Source of the DNA: DYRG01 sp041161065
Lineage (GTDB): Bacteria > Pseudomonadota > Gammaproteobacteria > Beggiatoales > Beggiatoaceae
Direction of reading: 5' to 3'
Assembly: GCA_041161065.1 (NCBI GenBank)
Contig: JBEAVE010000002.1
Location: 1-64,000, forward strand
DNA length: 64,000 nucleotides
Shown: positions 27,073 through 36,784 of the stretch, piece by piece
Layout of the letters: the number at the start of each line of letters is the position of its first letter
Position numbering within the stretch: the first letter of the stretch is position 1
Program-made: the position numbers and the translations under genes
Notes under the pieces: generated by a model
Databases searched by the model: none
Told to the model about the DNA's origin: nothing
What the model saw: the letters and a program-made list of their open reading frames with translations, nothing else

Positions 27073-28305
27073 CTAATTTCCTACCTTGCTGCAACCATCA
27101 CATTCGGGAAGAAACAAACCATTCCAAAGATTAAAACGTAAGTTTTCATAATCATGATTTTCTAATATCTGTTGAATAGGGTAATGAAATAAGTTCCATT
27201 GAGGATTAAAAGGGTGTTTAATTTGGCAGCAAGGTGTTATATCACCAGAAAGCAAACTATAAATCCATTCCTCATCACAATTATTTCTCAATCCATTAGG
27301 ATTTCCACTGTTTTGAAGAGAAATATTTTCTTGTTCAGCAAAGCGTTGGATAGGTATTAAACGTTCTTCTGGTGGCAACATTTGTTGAGAAGAATCAAAC
27401 TGAATTGTTTGTTTAACTTGCTCAACACTATTAAGCAAATAATGTTTATCTGTTGGATAAATATCGATATAGGATTTCTTCAAATTTAATGCTTGATAAC
27501 TTTCAAAAATTGCTATGCCTCGTTTCTTTGCCTCACGAATAATATCAGGCATATCATGTTCTGTGTGTTCAAATAAAGTTCCTTTCAAACCTAATACGGG
27601 GTATTTGTAACCCTGTTCATCACGATATTTTGCTAGTTTTTCTATGCCCTCCAAAACTTGATCTAATTTACCATCAAGCCGAGAAGAAGCAAATGTTTCT
27701 TTATCAATAGAATCAATTGAAATAGAAATGTAAGTAATGCCAGATTCACAAATTTTTCGAATCACACTTTGACTAAAAACCGAACCATTAGAAATAGTAT
27801 AAACATCAATTCCTCTCTGTTTTGCTAGCTTAGCCATTTCAAAGAAACCTTTATGTAAAAAAGGCTCGCCTTCTCCGACCAAAGCTAACATTTTTAATTG
27901 AGGAAAATGCTCTAATACTTTAATGAAATTATCGAGTTTAATATCCTCTTGTTTCATTGTTCGACCAATGCAATACCAACAACTAAAATTGCAACGAGTA
28001 GTGGGTTCTAAATTCAAAATAGTAGGTGTTCTTGACCACAAACGCGCATTAATAGCTGTTAAATTTGATTTTTCTTCTAACAATGAAAACCGCTGACAAT
28101 GAAAACAATAATGCACACTTTCATTATGATGCCAATCACTTTTTTCAAATCTCAAATGAGCACGAATTTTAATTGCATGAAACTGTCCACACAAACCACA
28201 TTTTTCAAATTGAATATGATCTGTTTTTAGATAGTTTGAAATAGGGTACAAATGTGCATGAGATTTCAACCAAATAGCACTAATATCCATAGTTATCATT
28301 GTCAT
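27073..28305 (-). CDS. Radical SAM protein with zinc-ribbon-like N-terminus and SPASM-like C-terminus
   Basis: This 410-residue enzyme is of unknown substrate. The radical SAM cluster motif 'CNFSCWYC' lies near residues 104-111, after 'LNLEPTTR'. The N-terminal 75 residues carry two CxxC pairs ('CGLCGQ', 'CFHCQ') that could bind zinc. The C-terminus has further cysteines ('CCQIKH', 'CDGCSKVG') like a SPASM or twitch auxiliary-cluster domain. 'LALVGEGEPFLHKG' is the usual GGE-like strand. Such proteins modify peptides or sugars, but nothing here fixes the substrate. It lies 7 bp after the acyltransferase-like gene and 4 bp before nadE. Confidence 0.8.
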   Translation of the reverse strand: MTMITMDISAIWLKSHAHLYPISNYLKTDHIQFEKCGLCGQFHAIKIRAHLRFEKSDWHHNESVHYCFHCQRFSLLEEKSNLTAINARLWSRTPTILNLEPTTRCNFSCWYCIGRTMKQEDIKLDNFIKVLEHFPQLKMLALVGEGEPFLHKGFFEMAKLAKQRGIDVYTISNGSVFSQSVIRKICESGITYISISIDSIDKETFASSRLDGKLDQVLEGIEKLAKYRDEQGYKYPVLGLKGTLFEHTEHDMPDIIREAKKRGIAIFESYQALNLKKSYIDIYPTDKHYLLNSVEQVKQTIQFDSSQQMLPPEERLIPIQRFAEQENISLQNSGNPNGLRNNCDEEWIYSLLSGDITPCCQIKHPFNPQWNLFHYPIQQILENHDYENLRFNLWNGLFLPECDGCSKVGN

Positions 28306-28311
28306 TTTCCT

Positions 28312-29223
28312 TTAAAGTTCTTCACAATTTTGAAACCACAGCCAACCTTCCCAAATAGCTGGATTTTGTTTTATTTTACTTTCTAAAAAATTAAAGTAAT
28401 CGCCGAGAATTTCTTTAATATTCTGATCAGTTTTTAATTGCATAATATCAAGCTCAAAAGTATTTCCACCTTTCCATTCTAATAAACCACAAAAAATGTT
28501 TTTTTTCATTTCTAACGCGATTTCTATTGTTCCAACAGAAATGGTCATTTTTTTATTCAAAAAGGCTAGACTTTGTGTTTTCCTATGTGGTTGAACAGGA
28601 TTATCATGTAATGAAAAAACTAAACCATTTTCATTAAAAGTTTGATATATTTTCTCACGAACGTTTTTTTTAGATACATGAGGATCGATAAAAATGTATT
28701 TTCCTTTACCAAAATGGCATTCAGTATTACGATGTAAATCATCGATATAAAATTTTAATTCTTCATAAAAAGGCGATGATTCAGGGGACATTGCAACAAA
28801 TGATGGATTCTTACCATACAAACCTAATATACTGACCATTAAATGCTGATAATGGTGATGATAACTGAGAAATAAAGTTCCTTGAGGATTATTTAGCAAG
28901 TTTTCTAATGCCAAGTTGTTTTTTATAAAGAGATGTTTCTTTACCCATCTCAAAGAGATTTTTTTAAAGAAAAACGCATTTAAACAGAAAACTCCTTGTT
29001 GTTTCAGATAATCAATGCTGTATTTGTTCAAATCTATTGATGGGGGATTGATCGCTTCGCGGATATTTTGAGCAATGAGCGCGGTTTGAAAGCGATAAGG
29101 ACTATATTTTTTGGCTAGCCACGCAGCAATTTGATAAACCGCTGCCCAATCGCCCATTTTACTTAATAAGTTGATTATACTTAAAAAATATTTGTATTTT
29201 TGAGCAAGGCTTTTAATTTTCAT
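28312..29223 (-). CDS. LpxL/HtrB-like acyltransferase homologue (altered active site)
   Basis: This is a 303-residue protein from the chosen ATG at 29223, a length normal for lipid A late acyltransferases. The frame extends to 29343, but that longer start would overlap the divergent ABC gene. The fold is suggested by 'MGDWAAVYQIAAWLAKKYSPYR', 'GTLFLSYHHHYQHLMVSILGLYG', 'VFSLHDNPVQP' and a C-terminal 'NPAIWEGWLWFQN'. The family catalytic motif is H-x4-D/E; here the histidine cluster is followed by Met or His at that position, so the acid seems replaced. It may be a divergent or inactive acyltransferase acting on another acceptor. Confidence 0.65.
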   Translation of the reverse strand: MKIKSLAQKYKYFLSIINLLSKMGDWAAVYQIAAWLAKKYSPYRFQTALIAQNIREAINPPSIDLNKYSIDYLKQQGVFCLNAFFFKKISLRWVKKHLFIKNNLALENLLNNPQGTLFLSYHHHYQHLMVSILGLYGKNPSFVAMSPESSPFYEELKFYIDDLHRNTECHFGKGKYIFIDPHVSKKNVREKIYQTFNENGLVFSLHDNPVQPHRKTQSLAFLNKKMTISVGTIEIALEMKKNIFCGLLEWKGGNTFELDIMQLKTDQNIKEILGDYFNFLESKIKQNPAIWEGWLWFQNCEEL

Positions 29224-29322
29224 TTTATTTGAAAACCTTTTCTTGAAAAAATAAGTAAAATCATTAAAATAACCCTTCTTACTATTTTTAATACGACATA
29301 TCCCATAAAAGGACATTTTTGC

Positions 29323-30498
29323 ATGTTTGCTATTGAAGTTCAAGGTGTTTCTAAGATATATAAACTTTATAATCGTCCTTTGGATAGATTAAAAGAAATA
29401 TTTTTTAGAAAACCTTACCATCAACCGTTCCAAGCAATTGAAAATATTGATTTTGCATTACCGCAAGGAGGCATTTTAGGTGTTATTGGAGATAATGGTG
29501 CGGGCAAAAGTACCTTATTGAAATTGCTCACTGGAACGCTTGTCCCTTCCTCTGGTCATATTATTAGACGCGGGCGTATTGCAGCGTTATTAGAACTGGG
29601 AACAGGTTTTCACCCAGAATTGAGTGGACGACAAAACATTTACTTAAATGCTAGTTTGTTAGGATTGACAGAGGAAGAAATTAAGCAACGTGAAACAGAT
29701 ATTATTGCATTTTCTGAATTAGAAACCTTTATTGATCGCCCAATTAAAACCTATTCTTCGGGTATGTATGTAAGGTTAGCATTTTCTATTGCAACGAGTG
29801 TTGATCCTGATATTTTAATTATTGATGAAGCATTGAGTGTGGGTGATGCGCATTTTCAAAAGAAATGTGTTGAACGCATGATGCAATTCAAAGAGCACGG
29901 TAAAACTATTTTGTTTTGTAGTCATAGTTTATATTTGGTGAGAGAACTTTGTAATCAAACTATTTGGTTAGAACATGGAAAAGTTCGTCAATATGGAGAA
30001 ACCCCTGAAGTTATTAGTGCCTATTTGGCTTTTTTAGATGTTAAGGATCAAATGAGTATAGAAACAACTGCTCAACCAGTATTTCATGCTCCCGAAGTTA
30101 AAATCACCCAAGTGGATATTACAAATCTTAAGCATGAGCCATTAGAAAATTTAACCAAATTTGAAGCTATTTTAATAACTATTCATACTAATACTAAAAG
30201 AAACTTTGAAACAAATGGGCATTTAGGTGTCATTATTGAGAAACCCGATGGACAAATCATTTTTGTAGCAAGTACAAAGCATAATGATTTACCTAGTTTG
30301 CATTTTACGGGTGAGCAACAATGGCAATTAAAAATTCCAAAATTATCTTTAATTTCAGGAAATTATCGTTTCAGAAGTGTTGTCGCAGACGAGGCAGTTT
30401 TACGATTTATAGATGAAGACCGATCATCATTTTATACAGTGACAAGTGAATACCCTGAATTTGGTTTATTATGGATGGATCATCAATGGTTAATTTAA
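29323..30498 (+). CDS. Wzt-like polysaccharide ABC transporter ATPase
   Basis: This 391-residue ATPase is of the O-antigen or teichoic-acid exporter type (Wzt/TagH). Walker A is 'GDNGAGKSTLL' (near residue 58), the signature is 'YSSGMYVRLAFSIATS', and Walker B is 'PDILIIDEALSVGD'. The C-terminal 140 residues form a beta-rich Wzt_C-like domain that in Wzt reads the modified glycan end. No Wzm-type permease gene lies in the window, which is unusual because the two are normally adjacent. The methyltransferase-GNAT fusion overlaps its 3' end, fitting glycan-end modification. Confidence 0.88.
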   Translation: MFAIEVQGVSKIYKLYNRPLDRLKEIFFRKPYHQPFQAIENIDFALPQGGILGVIGDNGAGKSTLLKLLTGTLVPSSGHIIRRGRIAALLELGTGFHPELSGRQNIYLNASLLGLTEEEIKQRETDIIAFSELETFIDRPIKTYSSGMYVRLAFSIATSVDPDILIIDEALSVGDAHFQKKCVERMMQFKEHGKTILFCSHSLYLVRELCNQTIWLEHGKVRQYGETPEVISAYLAFLDVKDQMSIETTAQPVFHAPEVKITQVDITNLKHEPLENLTKFEAILITIHTNTKRNFETNGHLGVIIEKPDGQIIFVASTKHNDLPSLHFTGEQQWQLKIPKLSLISGNYRFRSVVADEAVLRFIDEDRSSFYTVTSEYPEFGLLWMDHQWLI

Positions 30499-32207
30499 AT
30501 GAAGTTGAAATCATAAAAACATTATCGCCCCCGTTAAATTTTTATCGATTTTTATTTGGAACAAACTATTTACATTTTGGTTTCTGGCATGAAGAGCAAC
30601 TTGATTTAAAATTAAGTGAAGCACAACGGATTAGATCACAAAAAATTTTTGAGGCTTTTCCACCGCCTCCTGCGCGTATTTTAGATGTGGGTTGTAGATT
30701 GGGAGCAACTACTGAAGATTTAATTGCACAAGGTTATGATGTCGTTGCTATTGCAACTTTAGAAGAAGTTGTTACATTTGATCAACAATATGATGTAATT
30801 CTATTGCAAGAATCATTACAATATTTTTCTGATCTTGAAACTGTTTTTAAGAAAGCAAAATCGTTACTTTCTTCCAACGGAAATTTTATTTTATGTGACG
30901 AAGTTTCTTATTCTCCAGAAACAACACAATTTAGTGCTATTCATCAAGCAAAAGAGATAGAAAAAGCGTTTTCTGCGGAAGGTTTTTATGTTGTAAATCA
31001 TCAAAACTGGGGAAAGAATGTAATACCAACTTGTCAATATGTGATTGATGGATTTCAACAAAATAGAGCCATATTAGTTGAATTATTTGGAGAACAAAGT
31101 AATCAAAATATCGAACATTTCTTACACAATTGGCAACAACGATTGAAATGGTTTTCTAATGAAAAATTAGGTTATGAATATTGGGTTTTATTACCAAGTG
31201 ATTTTCAAATTCGCACTTATCAATCTGGCGATGAAAATAGTATCTTAGAAACCTTTAATGAGGTTTTCAAAACGCAAAGAACTTTAGAGCATTGGGAGTG
31301 GAAATATTTAAACAATCCTTATGGCAAAACATGGATTTCAGCGGTTTGGCATCAAAACAAAATTGTTGCCCAATATGCGGGCTATCCACTTCCTTTATAT
31401 TTTCAAGGAAATCAACATGTTATTTGTCATGTAGGCGACGTTTTTAGTGTATCTAAATATAGAAAAATAGGTCGTGGAGAAACCGCACTAATTAGTCGAT
31501 CGCTCCGTCATTACGAGCAATCTTATTTTAATAATCAAGTAATATTTGCTTATGGTTTTGTTGCGAATGAAAGCACCCATCAACGGTTAGGTACGTTATT
31601 TTGGAAATATAATATACTTCTTCCTGTTTATCAGCACCTATTAAATGGAGAAAAGTTGCTAGAATACAAACATAACAATAGTAATATGAAAACGTGGATA
31701 TTTAAGTTAAAAGGATATTTTGTCCAAAGAACTAATGTAGCGGGAGAATGGGCGGATAATTTGTTCAAAAAAGTCAAAGATAATTATGGTTGGTTGTTAG
31801 TTCGAGATCAAATGTATTTGAAATGGCGTTATGAACAACACCCTGATTTTAATCATGAATTTTTTGTTATTTATCACTGGGGCAAACCAATTGGCTGGGT
31901 TGTTGGACGCTTAGCAAATGAACGGTGGTTATTAGGTGACGCGCTATTTGATCCAAAATATGCCAAGATTGCATTTCAACTTGTTTTAAATAAACTCTTA
32001 AAAGAAAATCCTCAAATTGAGCAAATCGATAGTTGGTTTTCTGAAGTGCCAAGTTGGTGGAATTATATTTTAGATGAACTCGGTTTTATAAAACAACGGC
32101 AGTTTCAAAAGTTAGATGTAATCGACAAAATTTACTTGGGAAAAATAACCCACGAGGAACTTGCTCAAAATTTTTATTTTACTTGGGGTGATAGTGATCT
32201 CTATTAA
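30471..32207 (+). CDS. Methyltransferase-GNAT acetyltransferase fusion
   Basis: This 578-residue protein has two enzyme-like parts. Residues about 40-190 are a class I AdoMet-dependent methyltransferase (motif I 'ILDVGCRLGATTEDL', then 'DVILLQESLQYFSD'). Residues about 240-560 look like a double GNAT acyltransferase region, with 'HVGDVFSVSKYRKIGRGE' as the acyl-CoA-binding stretch. The start may be ATG 30486, which lies closer to the end of the ABC gene. Overlap with the Wzt-like gene suggests co-translation. A likely target is a sugar nucleotide or glycan terminus, but this is inference. Confidence 0.72.
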   Translation: MDGSSMVNLNEVEIIKTLSPPLNFYRFLFGTNYLHFGFWHEEQLDLKLSEAQRIRSQKIFEAFPPPPARILDVGCRLGATTEDLIAQGYDVVAIATLEEVVTFDQQYDVILLQESLQYFSDLETVFKKAKSLLSSNGNFILCDEVSYSPETTQFSAIHQAKEIEKAFSAEGFYVVNHQNWGKNVIPTCQYVIDGFQQNRAILVELFGEQSNQNIEHFLHNWQQRLKWFSNEKLGYEYWVLLPSDFQIRTYQSGDENSILETFNEVFKTQRTLEHWEWKYLNNPYGKTWISAVWHQNKIVAQYAGYPLPLYFQGNQHVICHVGDVFSVSKYRKIGRGETALISRSLRHYEQSYFNNQVIFAYGFVANESTHQRLGTLFWKYNILLPVYQHLLNGEKLLEYKHNNSNMKTWIFKLKGYFVQRTNVAGEWADNLFKKVKDNYGWLLVRDQMYLKWRYEQHPDFNHEFFVIYHWGKPIGWVVGRLANERWLLGDALFDPKYAKIAFQLVLNKLLKENPQIEQIDSWFSEVPSWWNYILDELGFIKQRQFQKLDVIDKIYLGKITHEELAQNFYFTWGDSDLY

Positions 32208-34075
32208 TGGTAATGTTTTGAAATCATTATCAGCATAAAAATAAGAGAGAAAGAAAGATATACGGTGCTCAAAATAACGAGTACTTTATTCGAGAAATAA
32301 AAAAGGCGATTTTGAAGCAATAAAAAAGGTAAAATACCTAAAGGAATAAAATAACGTCCTTGTAACCCATCAATGTAAGGAAGTTTGAGCAACGGTGTTT
32401 CAATAATATAAAGAGTTGTGAAAACAACTAAGATACCCAATGCAAAAACAAATAATATGAGAAACTTGCTTAATAAATTTAATTTAAGTGGATAATTAGA
32501 ATCGGTTAGTGCGTAAATGACTAATGCACTTAAATGTACCATTACAAACCACATAGGTAATGGTATTTCAAGCCAACCCAATCTTCCTACCCATTCTTCT
32601 ATCAAAAGAACGCCTTGACCTTTGATTGTTTCTAATATAAGCTGGAAATAAATTGTAGGTTGTTGTATGATTTCCTGTAATTGTTGTTGAGTTAGACTAA
32701 GAAAATTCGATGATATTTGATTGAAAGAAAACCATAACAAACTCACTAATAAAACCATTACAACAATTATATTAGAAATGCAATAGTCGAGCTTTATTTT
32801 ATGTTGTGTTAATAATAAAAATAATAAACAAATCAACACTAAATAAGGTATTTTGGATAGTGCTAAGAGTATGATTGTAATGAAAATAAAAAAGAGCGTT
32901 AATGTGTGCTTTTTTTCTATTGTGACAAGGCTTAAAATAAGCGCAATTAGTAAGAAACTTAATCCATTTGTGAATGAATCAAGTGAAACCGAAGCGGCTT
33001 GAAATAAACTCATTGGTGAAAGCGCAATTAAACATAACAACCATTTCCCAAAAGGGATTACACGAATCGCTAAATAACCACATAACAACCAAAATAGTAG
33101 ATTTGTTATTCTTGCTAGATAAAGGGTATTTATCCATGAGAATTCGAGCGTTTTTCCAATATAGATACCGATAGAAGATACTACATAAGGAAACATAGAA
33201 TGATGCTTTGTATAATGGGTTTGTAAGGTGGATTGCAAATGCAGAGGTAATTGAGAGAAATAACGTAACTTTTCTTTAGCTAAATAAGGGGTATGGCGAT
33301 AATGTAAATGTAATTCTGCTGCACTTATAATTGCATTGGTGGGTTGTCGATTGATTGGGTTATTTTCTAATGATTGTGTTAAATGAAAAGCATGGGATAA
33401 ATGATAAATTTCATCAGGCACTTCAAATAGAGGATTTATAAAACAAGTTAAAACACCAAAGATTATTCCAAACCATAAGAAAATAGCTTGTGGTGCAGTA
33501 GAAAAATAAAGCCTTTCGCGTTGCAAATAAAGATAATACAGCACGCATATCAAAAGCATTGCAAAAATAAAAATTAAAGTCTTTTGTGCAAGATGAGGGA
33601 TTAGAAATTGCTGCTGAAGAACCTGAAAATCATTTTTATATTGTAAAGTTGTTTCATGTTGAGAAGAAATTGTTTCAAAATGTAGAGGAAGTTCTTGCGT
33701 ATTCCAACATTTTTCTTTAAACGTATTGTGAAGGCAAATGCTTTTAATATCAATAGGTAATGTCGATATGAGCGTAATTTTAGCGTTTTGAAATAATTGA
33801 TGGGTAGGTAAAGAAAAATAAGCTGTGAAATAACCTAACAAAGGTTGATAAGTATCAACATAATTATCGTCAAAAATATAGAAAAAAGGATATTCTAACG
33901 GCGGTTTTTGAGAAAAAACTTGCTTATTTTGTTGCTCATCAATTAAAGAAAGTTGATATTCTAAAACGCTATCATTAGTAGTAATACTAAGGTAAGTTTT
34001 GCTATAGAAAGTTGTTTGGCTTAAAACAAAGAAAAAAATACCTAGAATAAGAGCAAAAATTGCTTTCATTGGCAA
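32204..34075 (-). CDS. Polytopic membrane protein (DUF2142-like)
   Basis: This 623-residue protein has an N-terminal span, a periplasmic segment of about 150 residues, and then around ten membrane helices. The stretch 'INPLFEVPDEIYHLSHAFHLTQ' after the second span resembles the conserved acidic loop of DUF2142, a family resembling membrane glycosyltransferases of the GT-C kind. The acidic residues in this first outer loop would be the catalytic candidates. It overlaps the lipoprotein gene by 10 bp and converges on the methyltransferase-GNAT gene. A role in cell-surface glycan assembly is inferred from family and neighbours. Confidence 0.65.
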   Translation of the reverse strand: MPMKAIFALILGIFFFVLSQTTFYSKTYLSITTNDSVLEYQLSLIDEQQNKQVFSQKPPLEYPFFYIFDDNYVDTYQPLLGYFTAYFSLPTHQLFQNAKITLISTLPIDIKSICLHNTFKEKCWNTQELPLHFETISSQHETTLQYKNDFQVLQQQFLIPHLAQKTLIFIFAMLLICVLYYLYLQRERLYFSTAPQAIFLWFGIIFGVLTCFINPLFEVPDEIYHLSHAFHLTQSLENNPINRQPTNAIISAAELHLHYRHTPYLAKEKLRYFSQLPLHLQSTLQTHYTKHHSMFPYVVSSIGIYIGKTLEFSWINTLYLARITNLLFWLLCGYLAIRVIPFGKWLLCLIALSPMSLFQAASVSLDSFTNGLSFLLIALILSLVTIEKKHTLTLFFIFITIILLALSKIPYLVLICLLFLLLTQHKIKLDYCISNIIVVMVLLVSLLWFSFNQISSNFLSLTQQQLQEIIQQPTIYFQLILETIKGQGVLLIEEWVGRLGWLEIPLPMWFVMVHLSALVIYALTDSNYPLKLNLLSKFLILFVFALGILVVFTTLYIIETPLLKLPYIDGLQGRYFIPLGILPFLLLQNRLFYFSNKVLVILSTVYLSFSLIFMLIMISKHYH

Positions 34076-34821
34076 CCAAATGCGGTGGATTTATCGCCAA
34101 ATTCAACAGAAATATTTTCCGCAGAAACCAAAGCACGGCGACCATCGGCGGCAATGGTGCTCGAGGTTGTGACAGGCGTTAAGCATTTTGGGTAGTTTGT
34201 ACTCATAGGTGCTTGATTTGCAAGAACTTGCCACGCGGTTTTGCCATCATTTCCTGCTAAAACGAGAAATCCGTCATTTCGCCACGTTGCGCTAGCAGAT
34301 TGATTTATTTCAAGATTATAATTACCAACGGTCATTAAATCTTGTGCCTGCAAAAAATCGATGCTCACTTCGCCGCAGCCTTGACTGCCGACGCTGGCGA
34401 GAATTCGTCCATCGGGCGACGGAATGATGTTTTGCGCGACAACGGGGGGGTTGGGTGGATTGTCTTTGCACAACTGCTTGGCGGGCATTTTTGTTTCTAA
34501 GATCGTGATTTCTTTACCATTTAAGGACAATTTGTCAAATTTTGATCCACCCGATGGCAGGGTGCTTTCAACCACTAAATAATCATGGCTTTTAACGAAA
34601 AAAAGATTTTTAACAGGTAAATCACGGGCATCACCAATCGGTTGTCGGGATTGCAAATTGTCTGGAATTTGTATATAAATCTGGTACTTATTTTTTTCAA
34701 GCAACACAAATGCCACAGACGAATCATCATTCGCCCACACCGCCGTCATTTCTGTCGCGGTTTCTTTGACACCGATTGTACAGCCCTGTAAAATCAACAA
34801 GATAGCAAATAACCCGCGCAT
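34066..34821 (-). CDS. Putative lipoprotein, beta-propeller-like
   Basis: This 251-residue exported protein has signal sequence 'MRGLFAILLILQGC', whose lipobox puts the acylated cysteine at residue 14. The mature part has short strands with 'WANDDSSVAFVLL', 'SPDGRILASVGSQ' and 'TWRNDGFLVLAG', the cadence of TolB or WD40-type blades, though too short for a full propeller. Function is unknown. It lies between the Nif3-like gene and the DUF2142-like gene in one minus-strand run. Confidence 0.6.
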   Translation of the reverse strand: MRGLFAILLILQGCTIGVKETATEMTAVWANDDSSVAFVLLEKNKYQIYIQIPDNLQSRQPIGDARDLPVKNLFFVKSHDYLVVESTLPSGGSKFDKLSLNGKEITILETKMPAKQLCKDNPPNPPVVAQNIIPSPDGRILASVGSQGCGEVSIDFLQAQDLMTVGNYNLEINQSASATWRNDGFLVLAGNDGKTAWQVLANQAPMSTNYPKCLTPVTTSSTIAADGRRALVSAENISVEFGDKSTAFGCQ

Positions 34822-34837
34822 ATTAACCTCCTAACCA

Positions 34838-35587
34838 TTAAACTGGATTGTCAATATCAATAAAATGATGAATTAATTCAAATTTTTCTGCTAAATGTTC
34901 CCCTAACGCTTTCACACCATAACGTTCAGTGGCGTGATGTCCAGCGGCAAAATAATGAATTTCGGCTTCACGAGCGATATGAACGGTCGATTCTGAAATT
35001 TCGCCACTCAAATAGCAATCAATTCCAAGACTTAGCGTTTTCTCAATAAAATCTTGACCGCCACCCGAACACCATGCAACTTTTTTGATTTTTCGAGCAG
35101 TTCCCGCAATATGTAGCGGCAATCGCCCTAATTTTTCAAAAATCCGTTGCGAAAACTCTTCCGCGCTAATCGGTTCGGCAAATTCACCAAACCAAACATA
35201 AGGTTCTTCAATGAGTTGCCCTTCAACTTTAATATTTAATAATTTCGCCAGTTGTGCGTTATTTCCCAATTCTAAATGTGAATCGAGTGGCAAATGGTAC
35301 GCCATCACGTTAAGATCAGCTTTAAGAATCTTTTGAAAACGCGCCTTTTTCAGCCCTACAATCGGAAAAAGGTCTTTTTTCCAAAATAACCCATGATGAA
35401 CCAACATTAAATCAGCAGGTTGCGCAATCGTTTTTTCAATTAAAGCCAAATTTGCTGTTACACCTGTCACGATGGTTTGAATCGTGGCTTTTCCTTCAAT
35501 TTGCAGCCCATTTGGACAATAATCATGAAAAGTGTCTATTTTAAGCAGTTTATTAACGTAACTTACTAATTCATCGCGGTTTATCAT
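34838..35587 (-). CDS. Nif3-like dinuclear metal centre protein
   Basis: This 249-residue protein belongs to the Nif3/YbgI (DUF34) family, which forms hexameric rings with two metals per subunit. Metal ligands are visible in 'LMVHHGLFWK' (His-His), 'YHLPLDSH' and the late 'AAGHHATERYG' with its Glu. Length equals E. coli YbgI. The physiological role is uncertain; GTP cyclohydrolase I type 2 annotations are widespread but unproven. It overlaps hisC by 4 bp. Confidence 0.88.
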   Translation of the reverse strand: MINRDELVSYVNKLLKIDTFHDYCPNGLQIEGKATIQTIVTGVTANLALIEKTIAQPADLMLVHHGLFWKKDLFPIVGLKKARFQKILKADLNVMAYHLPLDSHLELGNNAQLAKLLNIKVEGQLIEEPYVWFGEFAEPISAEEFSQRIFEKLGRLPLHIAGTARKIKKVAWCSGGGQDFIEKTLSLGIDCYLSGEISESTVHIAREAEIHYFAAGHHATERYGVKALGEHLAEKFELIHHFIDIDNPV

Positions 35588-36675
35588 TGTAGAATTTCCA
35601 ATAATACACTTAAAAAAGCCTGATTTTCATCGGGTGTTCCAATCGTCATGCGCAAACAATTTTCTAAAAGCGGATTCGAACCGTGCAAGTTTTTAATGAG
35701 GATTTTATGATCTTTTAGGGCATTGAACACTGAAATCGCATTTTCGACCCGAAAAAGTATAAAATTCGCTTCGCTCGGATAAACTTTAACCTTTTTCAAG
35801 CTCGACAAAACTTCAAAAACCTTCGCTCGATCCCTTTTGATTTGAGCCGTTTGTTCTAATAAAATATCGTAATGTTGCAGAGCAAATTCAACGGTTGCTT
35901 GTGTTAATACATTGATATTATAAGGTAATCTGGTTTTCTCAATTTCGTGCAACCAATCCGCAGAACCCGCTAAAAAACCCAATCTCAAACCTGCCAAACC
36001 CACTTTCGACAACGTGCGCATTACCAACAAATTGGGATATTTTGGCAAATCCGAAATAAAACTATCTTCCGCAAACGCACAATAAGCCTCATCGATGACC
36101 ACAATTCCTTTTGAAATTCTTAAAATCTCTTCAATATCAGATCGTTGAAAGGGATTTCCCGTTGGATTATTGGGATAAGCTAAAAAAATTAACGCGGGTT
36201 GATGCTCTTCAATTGCTTGCAAAAATTGCACTAAATTTAGAGAAAAATCATCAGGTTGCAAAGGAATACCAACGTAATTTAAACCCGTTACTGTTGAGAG
36301 CATTTTATACATCACAAAACTGGGTTCAACGGAGAGTAAAGTATGATTTTTGCCCCCAATTGCCAGACAAAGCATCTGAATCAGCTCATCTGAACCATTT
36401 CCTAAAATAATTTCTGCTGAATCAGGGATTTGCATCGTTTGTCGAAGCATTTTTTTAATATTTTGCCCCAAGGGATCAGGATAACGATTAATTGAAACCC
36501 GTTCTAATACTTTCAACCATTGCTGTTGTAATGCGTTGTTCCACTGATAAGGATTTTCCATTGCGTCCAATTTTATAAACCCTTCTGCGGGAGGAACATG
36601 GTAGGCTTTCAAATCCAAAATCTTTGGATTAATCAACGTCAAAATGTTTTCATTCATACAGTCGTTCTTATCCAT
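35584..36675 (-). CDS. hisC: Histidinol-phosphate aminotransferase
   Basis: This 363-residue PLP-dependent enzyme of histidine synthesis has 'LDAMENPYQW' at the N-terminus, 'NGSDELIQML', 'YPNNPTGNPF', 'VVIDEAYCAF' and the PLP-lysine in 'MRTLSKVGLAGLRLGFLAG'. It could start at Met7, since the first six codons lack a clear ribosome site. It overlaps the Nif3-like gene by 4 bp. No other his genes are nearby. A paralogue with broad aromatic substrate use cannot be excluded. Confidence 0.9.
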   Translation of the reverse strand: MDKNDCMNENILTLINPKILDLKAYHVPPAEGFIKLDAMENPYQWNNALQQQWLKVLERVSINRYPDPLGQNIKKMLRQTMQIPDSAEIILGNGSDELIQMLCLAIGGKNHTLLSVEPSFVMYKMLSTVTGLNYVGIPLQPDDFSLNLVQFLQAIEEHQPALIFLAYPNNPTGNPFQRSDIEEILRISKGIVVIDEAYCAFAEDSFISDLPKYPNLLVMRTLSKVGLAGLRLGFLAGSADWLHEIEKTRLPYNINVLTQATVEFALQHYDILLEQTAQIKRDRAKVFEVLSSLKKVKVYPSEANFILFRVENAISVFNALKDHKILIKNLHGSNPLLENCLRMTIGTPDENQAFLSVLLEILQ

Positions 36676-36784
36676 TATTTCTTATCTCTTCATTCGCTTT
36701 TACAAATGCTTTAGAGGGAACAACATCACATTAGATTTCTATTTCGTTTTAATCTCTTTTTCTAATATATTGTCACCCATTTTC

